Below, one piece after another: positions 55,694-64,000 of a stretch of 64,000 bases of DNA. The stretch spans positions 24,650,001-24,714,000 of the forward strand of contig JARKIP010000011.1 of NCBI GenBank assembly GCA_029990175.1. Direction: 5' to 3'. Under the pieces are notes generated by a model that ran no database searches, had not been told where the DNA came from, and worked only from the letters and a program-made list of their open reading frames with translations. The position numbers and the translations under genes were made by a program. Origin of the DNA: Petunia secreta. Taxonomy: Eukaryota > Streptophyta > Magnoliopsida > Solanales > Solanaceae. How positions within the stretch are numbered: the stretch's first letter is position 1; each line of letters starts with the position of its first letter.

Positions 55694-56435
55694 TGATGCC
55701 GAGCAATCCACCACGAGGAGGTCATTCACTCGGAGCCAAGTCAAGGAGGTCCAAGAGGTGCATTTACACTTGGTGAGGAGAGGACTCGATGAAGGAAGCA
55801 TTGGAAAGACGTTCTGGATGGTCTCAGCTCTAGGCCTCACGCATAAGGAGGAGGAGGGACGCCCAGCACATCCAGGCGCCCCGCCTGGAAAGCTCACTGC
55901 CTAAGAGTGCAATTGTGCACAAGCGGGCCGCCCACCTAGGCGCCCCTACCCAGGCGCCCGCCTGCCCAGGCGCCCAGCTTCAGCACACTTCAAGCGCCCC
56001 TCCCAGCTGCTGAACTTATGTTTCTTTTACTGTTTTCCCCTACGTGGCTTATTTGATGAACCTTAATAGTAAGGGTACTTAAGTCATTATGTAAACTTGG
56101 AAAACACTATAAAAACCCCAACTATAGCTTATTTTGAACACTTAGCTTATTATTGATGAATATGAAACTTGAGCAATGCTCTTTGAGAATGAAAGAAAGA
56201 AAGAACCTATGTTGGGGACTTGTTTACCTCTAGTGGATTCTAGTTGCATAACAACCCCGCCCCGATCATTCTACTTGCGAGTCCCCGTTGGCTCGAGGGT
56301 AGTTGCGTACTGTAGGTGATCCTTGACATCCACCCGGGGTGTAACGGAACGAGTTCTCCGTTGCTACTTGAGTTTTGTTCGAGCCTCGTCTCGCTTTCTA
56401 TCTATTTTTATCGCTTCCGTGTTTTCCCTACATCA
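55694..56435 (+). promoter_or_regulatory. 5' LTR of element C
   Basis: 742 bp, TGATGCCGAG to CCCTACATCA. It contains AGGCGCCCCGCCTGG and related GC-rich motifs (55870-56000) and a TATAAAAACCCC box (56110). Comparison with the 3' LTR shows about 11 substitutions in the first 270 or so bases. Confidence 0.93.
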
Positions 56436-56436
56436 T

Positions 56437-57670
56437 TTGGTATCAGAGCAAGGCTTGAGTTTTGTTTCTACAAACCCTCGACCCTTGGTTCTTCGTGCCT
56501 ACGTTAGTTTCTTTAGATTTCTTGTTGTTGAAGTTATTGAAAGAAGAAAAACACAAAAAAAAAAAAATTGAAAATTTGAAAATCCAAAAATTGGTGTAAT
56601 TTGTTGGTGTGTTTGATTCATGGAATGGGTGTTATAGATTCTTGATCCTTGTTGAAATCCCGTTGTTTGGGTACCAAAAACACTTGGTTTGGATTGGATT
56701 TGTGAAATTGAAGATTTGAAACCCCAAAATTTCCTTAAACCCTTGCTAAACCTTGTTCTTGATGATTTTGACTTGATTCTTGGGTTGAATGGATGTTTGA
56801 TTAAGAACTTGATATTGGGGATTGATCTTGGTTGAAAAACAAACGATTTGGTACCAATTTTGTGGGATTTGAACATGTATAACACCAAATTTGATGAATC
56901 ACAATCCTTGTTGAAACCCTTTGATAAACCCTTGTGTTCTTGAGTTTCTTGGCTTTGAATCTTGATTTGATTGATTGTTTGGTTATATATTTGATTGGGT
57001 TTTGTTAAGGAAGATCAAAAACAACTTTGGGTATTCTTGGATTGTGAAAACAAGTTGAAAACATCGGATTTGTGGATTGAAAATCGACTTCGAACAAGTT
57101 TGGAACGAATTGGGACTGCACCAGGGCCAGGCGCCCCGCCTAAGCCAGGTGCCCTGCCTAGCTTGGACACTGCATAGGACCTCAGGCACCCCGCCTAGGT
57201 CCCAGGCACCCCGCCTGAATCCCTGCAACTCTGGGCGCCCCTCCTACTTGTTGAAGGTGTTGTTTGGGGTAGTTTTTCCTAGGTTTTCCCATTTGTTTGC
57301 TTGCATAACATCTAGCTAGTACTACTTTGAGTAACCTTTCTACTTAATTGGTACTAGCCCTTGAAGCTTTTAGGTAATTCGTGCATTAGTTGGAGAGTAG
57401 AACTCCAAGAAGATCCGTAGATCCTTTTGACTCAAGTCCTCACTTCAAAGTGCTTAGCATTCATTGAGTCATACCAACTCCACTCACCCCGGAGTACAAT
57501 TGGCTTGTGAATAGTTGGTTGAGTTGAGGATTGTTGTTCAACTACTTGAAGCTTTTAGTATTCAAGTCCGAGTGAAATATCCACCACCACTAAACGAGTG
57601 ATCCGAGTGAAACACTTGTGAGGGAGTGAGTGAGGTTGTTTTGCTAACGTTTGTTTCTTGTGTAGGTACA
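56437..57670 (+). other. Primer site and leader of element C
   Basis: TTGGTATCAGAGC at 56437 is the initiator-Met primer site. The leader has AT-rich repeats of CTTGTTGAAAC/TTGAT words and then the hairpin-motif cluster (57125-57240: AGGCGCCCCGCCT, AGGTGCCCTGCCT, AGGCACCCCGCCT twice). Gag starts at 57671, just after TTTCTTGTGTAGGTACA, which looks like a splice acceptor. Confidence 0.8.
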
Positions 57671-58816
57671 ATGTCCACCGAAGGAGAAGATTTTGCTAAG
57701 AGTGCCCTTGCTACTATCCTTGCTAAATTGGATAGTATGAACTTGAGGATTGAAAGCCTTGAGAGGGTGACATCAAGTGCCCTAGTTGAGCAAGGAACTT
57801 CCAATGTCCAATCGGAGAAGGGGACCCCGAGTGTCCAAGTTGAGAAAGGGGCGCAGAGTGCCCAAGTTGAAGCCGGTGAAGGCACAAGTAGTCCGACCTT
57901 TACCCCGGAACAAGTTGTTGAGTTGCTTCATCGCCAAAAATGGGTAAGGGAGGATCGTGATCGAATTGACCAATTGTTGGGCAATACCCAACGAGTGACT
58001 ATTCCCAACCTTATGGGCAATCCCCAAAGGAATGCTCCACTTTCCGGACCAATCCGAAATGTTCAACCTCTTGAGCAAGTTGCACAAGCTCAAGAAGGGG
58101 AAGAGGATGATTATGGTGATGGTGGGTATGATGCTCATTATCAATTTAGGGGACGGAATGTGGATAGGGGTAGAGGCCGAGGTCGAGGGCCACCCATGGG
58201 TTATGTTGGAGGGAATGCTAGAAGGGATCTTGGTGGTTATGGAGAACACTTTGGAGGCCAACCGGAGCCTTTCCAAGGGGGTCGTGACAACAACAACAAT
58301 CTTAATAGTGTGAAGCTCACTATTCCTTATTTCAAAGGAAGTAGTGACCCGGTGGAGTACATTGATTGGAAGTTGTCTATGGAGCATATATTTGACACCA
58401 ATGACATGCCCGAAGTGAAGAAGACCAAGTATGCAATATCTTCCTTTGAATCCTTTGCTTCTACTTGGTGGGAGTCGGTGAAGAGGAACAGAAGGAGGAC
58501 GGGAATGAATATCAATCTTACTTGGGAAAAGTTGATCCGAGTGATGGATGAGAAGTACTTGACTAACCAATACCGAGTGGAACAACAAAAACGTCTCTAT
58601 GAGTTGAAGCAAGGTTACAAATCGGTTGGGGAGTACTTCAATGAATTTGAGCAAGTCCGGATGAACCTAGACTTGGATGAGGAAGATAATGAGACGGCCA
58701 TGATCCGTTTCAAAGGTGGCTTGAACCGAGACATAGCAAGCCAAAAGAGTGGAAGACTTCTACTACAAATGCAAAATTCCCAAATGCAAGTGGTGCAAGT
58801 GCTAGCAAGGATGTGA
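57671..58816 (+). pseudogene. Gag (capsid region) of element C
   Basis: Starts MSTEGEDFAKSALATILAKL, the same start as in element A. A Pro/Gln-rich linker with the repeat GTPSVQVEKG is followed by a Gly/Arg-rich stretch (GRGRGRGPPMGYVGGNAR). The retrotransposon gag core comes next (KLTIPYFKGSSDPVEYIDW, FASTWWESVKRNRRRTG, LYELKQGYKSVGEYFNEF). The frame ends at 58816 and the zinc knuckle is in a different frame from 58813, so one frameshift separates capsid and nucleocapsid. The longer frame from 57626 includes upstream leader; I chose 57671 by comparison with A. A 290-residue frame on the opposite strand is only a shadow. Confidence 0.88.
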
Positions 58817-59553
58817 AGAAGCCTTATGAGAAGTCTACACAACATGTGGGAGGTAACTCTAAAACTCACTTGAGTAATCCTATCTCTACTTCTACTCAAT
58901 GCTATAAGTGTAAGGGTTATGGACATATCTCCAAAGATTGCCCTACCCGGAAAACTATGGTTCTTGTGGGTGACTTGGTGTATGAACAAGATAGTGAACC
59001 CGAGGAAAAAGAGGGAGTAGAGGGTGATGAGGAGGTTGATGATGGGGAGGTTGCAATGGAGGATGATGATGACGCCCATGCCTTCCTTGTTGTGAGGAGG
59101 AGTTTAGGAGCCTTGTTTGTGGATGATAGTGAGACTTTGCAAAGAGAGAACCTCTTCCATGCTAAATGTCGAGTCATGGGTCTCCTTTGTTCCATGATTA
59201 TTGACTCGAGAAGTTGTGCCAATGTCATTAGCCAAACACTAGTTTCCCAATTGAAGATACCCACATTGAAACACCCAAATCCTTACCGTTTGCAATGGCT
59301 TAGTGAGTGTGGTGAATTGAAGGTGGTCAAACAATGCATGATCAAGTTCAAGATAGGGAACTATGTGGATGAACACATGTTTGATGTTGTGCCTATGCAA
59401 GCATGCCACCTTCTATTTGGAAGGCCATGGCAATTTGATAGACATGTGGTTCATGATGGCCATGCTAACACCTATACGGTTAAGCATGAGGGAAAGAAGT
59501 TTGTGCTTAAACCCTTAAATCCCAAGCAAGTGAGTGATGATTACAAGCGATGA
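58813..59553 (+). pseudogene. Nucleocapsid zinc knuckle and protease of element C
   Basis: Residues 30-45 give the knuckle CYKCKGYGHISKDC (CX2CX4HX4C). An acidic linker (EEKEGVEGDEEVDDGEVAME) follows. Then the retropepsin: MIIDSRSCANVISQTLV has D-S-R where D-S/T-G or D-G-G is expected, so the invariant Gly is Arg and activity should be lost. The domain ends with VVPMQACHLLFGRPWQFDRH. The frame stops at 59553 and pol continues from 59550 in another frame. Confidence 0.85.
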
Positions 59554-61476
59554 GGGAGTTAAGAGAGGCGGCCAAGGCTAAGTCGATTGTTGAGACTAGT
59601 CCTTTGTCCGAAAGCTTGGTGGCAATCCCACCATCTTCTACCGGTAGCATATGTGCGATGATGCAACCGGGCGAGATCTTGAAAGGAAATGATGGCAACA
59701 AACTACTCATATGCCTAGTGCACAAAGGTATGATTCTTACCTCCGATCTTGATTTTTCCACTAACCCTTTGCCTAGTGTGTTTGAGAATGTTTTGAAGGA
59801 CTTTGAAGACATGTTCTCGGATGAAATGCCAATTGGTCTACCTCCCTTGAGGGGTATTGAGCACCAAATAGACTATGTCCCGGAGTCTCAAATTCCAAAC
59901 AAACCGGCTTATAGGAGCAATCCCGAGGACACCAAGGAGCTACAAAGGCAAGTTGATGAATTGCTTACTAAAGGCTTGGTGAGGGAGAGCTTGAGTCCTT
60001 GTGCCATACCTGTGATCCTTGTTCCCAAAAAAGGATGGAACTTGGAGAATGTGTGTTGATTGTCGGGCCGTGAACAAAATAACGGTAAAGTACCGTCATC
60101 CCATTCCCCGACTTGATGATATGTTAGATGAATTGAGTGGTCCATGTGTTTTTAGCAAAATAGACCTTAAGTCCGATTACCATCAAATCCGGATGAAACC
60201 CATGGACGAATGGAAAACCGCATTCAAGACCAAGTTTGGTCTCTATGAATGATTGGTGATGCCCTTTGGGCTCTCCAACGCACCTAGTACTTTCATGAGG
60301 CTAATGAACCATGTTCTAAAGCCATTCATCAACAAGTTTGTAGTTGTCTACTTTGACAATATATTGATCTATAGCAAATCAATAGACGACCATGTTGATC
60401 ACCTTAGGCAAGTTCTTGAAGTGTTTAGAGCCGAAAAGCTCTATGCGAATTTTAAAAAGTGTGCCTTTGGTGTTGAGAAGGTAGTCTTCCTTGGGTTTGT
60501 TGTGGGTGCCCAAGGAGCGGAGGTGGATGAGTCTAAGGTAGAGGCCATTCGTGATTGGCCTACTCCTACTACCGTGACTCAAGTGAGGAGCTTTCATGGT
60601 CTTGCTAGTTTTTATAGACGATTTCTGAAAGACTTTAGCTCCATTGCCGCTCCACTCACCGAATTGGTGAAGAAGGACAAACCTTTTGTTTGGGGAGAGC
60701 CTCAAGAGAAGTCCTTCCAAGAATTGAAAAGTACGTTGAGTACCGCCCCTCTATTGCAATTGCCCGACTTCGGAAAGGCATTTGAGGTTGAATGTGATGC
60801 CTCGGGGGTGGGAATTGGTGGTGTTTTAATGCAAGATGGGAAACTCATAGCCTACTTTAGTGAGAAATTGAAGGGTGCCTCCTTGAACTACTCTACGTAT
60901 AACAAGGAGATGTACGCCTTGGTGAGAGCTCTTGCTCATTGGCAACACTACCTTTGGCCTAGAGAATTTGTGATCAAGAGTGACCATGAGTCACTCAAAC
61001 ACCTTAGGGGCCAAGAGAAGCTAAACAAGCGTCATGCCAAGTGGGTAGAGTTCATTGAGTCTTTTCCATATGTTATCCAATACAAGAAAGGGAAAGACAA
61101 TGTTGTGGCGGATGCGCTTTCTAGGAAGTTTGCTCTTGCCACCACTCTCACCTCTAAGCTCATGGGTTTTGAGAGCATAAAGTTGATGTATGCTCATGAT
61201 CCCAAGCTAAAGAGCATCCATGAAGCTCTAGAGAAAGGGGAGAGAGTTGAGAAATACCTATGGGTTAAAGGCTATATCTTTAAAAATGGTAAATTGTGCA
61301 TACTCGAGTCCTCATGGAGAGAATTACTTGTGCAAGAAGCACATTGTGGAGAAATCATGGGTCACTTTGGTAGGTATAAAACCTTGGCCATTCTAAGGGA
61401 GAAATTCCATTGGCCTAAAATGGGGACACAAGTTGAGAGACTTTGCAACTCTTGTCTTGAAATGCAAGTTTGCTAA
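59550..61476 (+). pseudogene. Reverse transcriptase and RNase H of element C
   Basis: RT begins DEMPIGLPPLRGIEHQIDYV. A frameshift in the A run near 60028 separates IPVILVPKKG from GTWRMCVDCRAVNKITVK. Then SKIDLKSDYHQIRM, a TGA at 60250 in place of a Trp codon, and MPFGLSNAPSTFMRLMNHV. The catalytic YFDD box reads YFDN (about 60351), a loss of a metal-binding Asp. RNase H has all expected acids in context (VECDASGVGIGGVL, NKEMYALVRAL, DNVVADALSRK). The zinc-binding start of integrase (HCGEIMGHFGRYKTLAIL) ends this frame at 61476, after a frameshift within the HHCC finger. Confidence 0.9.
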
Positions 61477-62649
61477 GTCCAAATCGAACCCCCGTGGTTT
61501 GTATACCCCACTCCCCGTACCTACTAGCCCGTGGATGGATATATAAATGGACTTTGTCATGGGGTTACCACGGACTAGGGGGGCCATGATAGCATTTATG
61601 TTGTTGTGGATAGGTTCTCCAAAATGGCTCACTTCATTCCATGTAAAAAATGTGATGATGCACAACATGTTGCGTCTTTGTTCATTGATAATATTTTAAA
61701 GTTGCATGGTATGCCTCAAACCATAGTGAGTGATAGGGACACCAAGTTCCTAAGCCATTTTTGGAGGAGTTTATGGGGTGCCCTTGGCACCAAGCTTTTG
61801 TTTTCTACGTCCCACCACCCTCAAACCGATGGACAAACCGAGGTGGTGAACCGAACCATGGGTGCTCTCCTTAGAGCCATGACCCAAGGTAAGGGTGGGA
61901 CTTGGATTGATAAGCTACCTCTTATGGAGTTTGCCTACAGTCGCACTTTGCATAGAATAATTGGCATGACTCCATTCGAGTCTGTTTATGTTTTTAACCC
62001 CTTGATTCCCCTTGATCTAACCCCTTTGCCAAGGGAAATGATTGTTAATTTTGAATGTAAAGCTAGAGCCAAAGCTTTGGTTGAGCTACATGCAAAGGCG
62101 AAGAAGAACTTGGAGGAAGCTTATGCAAAGGTGGCCTCCAAGAAAAACAAGGGACGCAACAAGGGGGAACTCAAGAAGGGTGACTATGTGTGGGTGCACT
62201 TCCGCAAAGAGAGGTTCCCAAACCTTAGGAAAGGGAAGTTGGCACCCCGGGGAGATGGACCGTTCCAAGTGCTTTCAAAGATCAACAACAACGCCTATGT
62301 GGTCGACTTGCCAAGTGAGTATAATGTTTCTAATACTTTCAATATTTCTGACTTGACTCCTCTTGATGTAGGAGATGATGGAGCCGAGGGTGAGGGCATT
62401 GCAATTTCGAGGACGAAATCTTCCCAAGAAGGGGAGGATGATGTTGGGCAATCCACCACGAAGAGGCCATTCACTCGGAGCCAAGTCAAGGAGGTCCAAG
62501 AGGTGCATTTACACTTGGTGAGGAGAGGACTCGATGAAGGAAGCATTGGAAAGACGTTCCGGATGGTCTCAGCTCTAGGCCTCACGCCTAAGGAGGAGGA
62601 GGGAGGCCCAGCACATCCAGGCGCCCCGCCTGGAAAGCTCACTGCCTAA
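61477..62649 (+). pseudogene. Integrase core, C-terminus and LTR-embedded tail of element C
   Basis: The core starts near 61530 (MDFVMGLPRT, first Asp) with a stop and frameshift before 61606. From there one frame runs on: MDRFSKMAHFIPCKKC, IVSDRDTKFLSHFW (second Asp), HHPQTDGQTEVVNRTMGALL (catalytic Glu). The GPY/F module follows (LAPRGDGPFQVLSKINNNAY, then NTFNISDLTPLD). The frame passes the purine tract at 62438 and goes on about 70 residues into the 3' LTR (RPFTRSQVKEVQEVHLHL), stopping at 62649. Integrase catalytic residues are intact. Confidence 0.9.
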
Positions 62650-63170
62650 GAGTGCAATTGTGCACAGGTAGGCCGCCCACCTAGGCGCCCCTACCCAGGC
62701 GCCCGCCTGCACAGGCGCCCCTCCCAGCCCCAGGCGCCCCTCCCAGCTGCTGAACTTATGTTTCTTTTACTGTTTTGCCCTACGTGGCTTATTTGATGAA
62801 CCTTAATAGTAAGGGTGCTTAAGTCATTATGTAAACTTGGGAAACACTATAAAAACCCAAGTATAGCTTATTTTTAACACTTAGCTTATTATTGATAAAT
62901 ATGAAACTTGAGCAATGCTCTTTGAGAATGAATAAAAGAACCTATGTTTGGGACTTGTTTACCTCTAGTGGATTCTAGTTGCATAACAACCCCGCCCCAA
63001 TCATTCTACTTGCGAGTCCCCATTGGCTCGAGGGTAGTTGCGTAGTGTAGGTGATCCTTGACATCCACCCGGGGTGTAATGGAACGAGTTTTCCGTTGCT
63101 ACTTGGGTTTTGTTCGAGCCTCGTCTCGCTTTCTATCTATTTTTATCGCTTCCGTGTTTTCCCTACATCA
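62439..63170 (+). repeat. 3' LTR of element C
   Basis: 732 bp, TGATGTTGGG to CCCTACATCA. It differs from the 5' copy by scattered substitutions and a small indel in the GC-rich motif cluster (62620-62750). It carries the pol C-terminal codons up to 62649. Confidence 0.93.
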
Positions 63171-63431
63171 GGGGCGCTCCGCCTGGTTGCTACTCCTCAG
63201 CTTGGCGGCTCCTCCTCAGCTTCTCCTACGCGCTCCGCCTCTTCCTGTTGCCTCTTGAGGCGCCTCAAATTGAGTCCCTTGAGCTCCTCCTTTTGGCCTG
63301 GATGATTCTCCTTCCATGGTGCTCTAATGCATGATCTTCAAGTCGCTTCCGGAGCCATTGACTTCTATTCCTCGCGCCCTCTAAGCTTGGCTCTAGATGG
63401 TTGGGACCTAAGCCCAATTTGGATTGCATCA
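63171..63431 (-). repeat. 3' LTR of element B, proximal part
   Basis: Resumes after element C with GGGGCGCTCCGCCTGG and ends GGATTGCATCA. It shares CATGATCTTCAAGTCGCTTC with the D LTR (48207-48226). Confidence 0.85.
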
Positions 63432-63539
63432 TCCTCCCCTTCTTGAAAGGATTTCGTCCTCGAAATCAAACCATCAAAGCCTACGTCCAAGACAAACACA
63501 AACAAAAAAAAACTTCCTACTACAAGAGTAGGTTAGTGC

Positions 63540-64000
63540 TCAATGGTGTGGAAAACACACTCTTATGATAGAGCCAGGCATCAATAATAAGTAAAAGCTT
63601 ATGTCTCCCAAGGAAACAACAAGTACTTGACTCAACAAGAAAGTGCATTCAACAAAAGAACAAGCAACGAGATCAATAGGACATGGAACATGCAAGACAT
63701 AGCAATCAAATTCCCTATGACCCCTAAGCCCATAACCAACATACCAAGCCTTTAATGTATTTTTATCACAAGGTGACACAATGGCTTTGGCATGCCCAAC
63801 ACTCAAGGTGTGATCAACATATGGGATGAAGTAAGCAAAATATTTCAATTCACAACTAACATCAAATACTCCACTCCCCTTTTTAGAAGCACTCTTACAC
63901 ACACCGAGAGGTACCTCATCACCTCCAAATTTGCCTCTGAGACAATCCTTCTTGCTAGAAAAACTCCCAAGGGAAGGTCTCAAACAATGGATTATCTATA
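63540..64000 (-). CDS. ORF X, second copy (partial at the window edge)
   Basis: The minus-strand frame matches the C-terminal 140 or so residues of ORF X in element D: KFGGDEVPLGVCKSASKKGS, VDHTLSVGHAKAIVSPCDKN, TLKAWYVGYGLRGHREFDCY, CPIDLVACSFVECTFLLSQV. Most differences are conservative. The two frames diverge at the very C-terminus. The visible start Met at 63983 is internal; the true start lies beyond the window. Conservation in two copies argues that the ORF belonged to the mobile family. Confidence 0.6.

Larger units (their letters stand above)
55694..63170 (+). mobile_element. Ty3-gypsy (chromovirus-like) LTR retrotransposon with near-complete gag-pol (element C)
   Basis: Plus-strand element of 7477 bp inside the LTR of element B. 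Flanks TGGGC (55689-55693) and GGGGC (63171-63175) form a TSD with one mismatch. LTRs are 55694-56435 and 62439-63170. The primer site TTGGTATCAGAGC (56437) and purine tract AAGAAGGGGAGGA (62426-62438) are intact. Gag, protease, RT, RNase H and integrase follow in the Ty3 order. The integrase frame runs through the purine tract into the 3' LTR, as described for CRM-group chromoviruses, but I cannot fix the clade. A few stops and frameshifts plus mutated protease and RT active sites make it inactive. It is probably the youngest insertion here. Confidence 0.95.
55185..64000 (-). mobile_element. Second copy of the unknown-ORF gypsy family (element B), split and running off the window
   Basis: Minus strand. 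Its 3' LTR begins TGATGCAATG at 55185, is interrupted at 55693 by element C, and resumes at 63171 to end GGATTGCATCA at 63431. The purine tract (complement AGAAGGGGAGGA) follows at 63432-63443, then the interior with ORF X. The sequence beyond 63432 parallels 48306-49000 of element D closely. The 5' part lies outside the window, so the TSD cannot be checked. LTR length without C is about 770 bp. Confidence 0.85.

Noticed and set aside
57782..58654. 290-residue minus-strand ORF
   Set aside because: Exactly opposite to gag of element C, which has clear homology; the antisense frame is a shadow.
1..64000. tRNA, rRNA, snRNA or miRNA genes
   Set aside because: None recognised by eye; the TGGTATCAGAGC sites are retroelement primer sites complementary to tRNA ends, not tRNA genes.

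Overview
This is a window of nuclear plant DNA, almost certainly from a eudicot. The antisense-ORF Tat elements and the LTR families suggest Solanaceae, but no host marker gene confirms it. I find no intact cellular gene. Nearly everything is transposable element, mostly nested, and the insertion order can be read from target-site duplications (TSDs).

Left block (1-12.3 kb): a LINE remnant (LINE-A, minus strand) is split by a Tat/Retand-type Ty3-gypsy element (535-12028, minus strand) with a perfect 5-bp TSD. The Tat element carries an extra multi-exon ORF antisense to pol. It is itself invaded by a pol-less chromovirus derivative (5911-10756), with a deletion that removed the Tat RT and half of the invader's first LTR.

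MULE block (about 13.4-28.2 kb): two convergent broken genes form an Ulp1-protease-bearing Mutator-like element (KI/Kaonashi type). On the plus strand is a DUF1985/Ulp1-like gene whose catalytic Cys is replaced by Tyr. On the minus strand is a MURA-type transposase with PB1-like, WRKY/FLYWCH-like, catalytic, SWIM and CCHC parts. Two retroelements landed in the block, both with perfect TSDs: an internally deleted gypsy derivative between the genes (19854-22259) and a 2.6-kb solo LTR inside the transposase reading frame (24638-27279).

Middle (28.2-38.6 kb): a non-autonomous hAT element with 8-bp TSD, trinucleotide-rich and GTATAC-rich stretches, the 3' end of a second Tat element (antisense ORF plus LTR), foldback MITE-like repeats, a LINE tail, and low-complexity sequence.

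Right block (38.6-64 kb): a second LINE (LINE-C, plus strand) is cut successively by a pol-less chromovirus derivative with a minisatellite inside its LTRs (39865-47509), a non-autonomous gypsy element carrying an unrecognised ORF (47571-53196), a roughly 590-bp organelle-like insert, and another copy of the unknown-ORF element (from 55185, running off the right edge). A recent Ty3-gypsy element with almost complete gag-pol (55694-63170) lies inside the LTR of that last copy.

Most interesting are: a novel ORF shared by two non-autonomous gypsy elements; a short GC-rich hairpin motif (AGGCG-N3-CGCCT) clustered in the LTRs and leaders of related gypsy families; two pol-less chromovirus copies sharing the same 3-kb interior; and the Ulp1 gene with exon duplication and lost active site.
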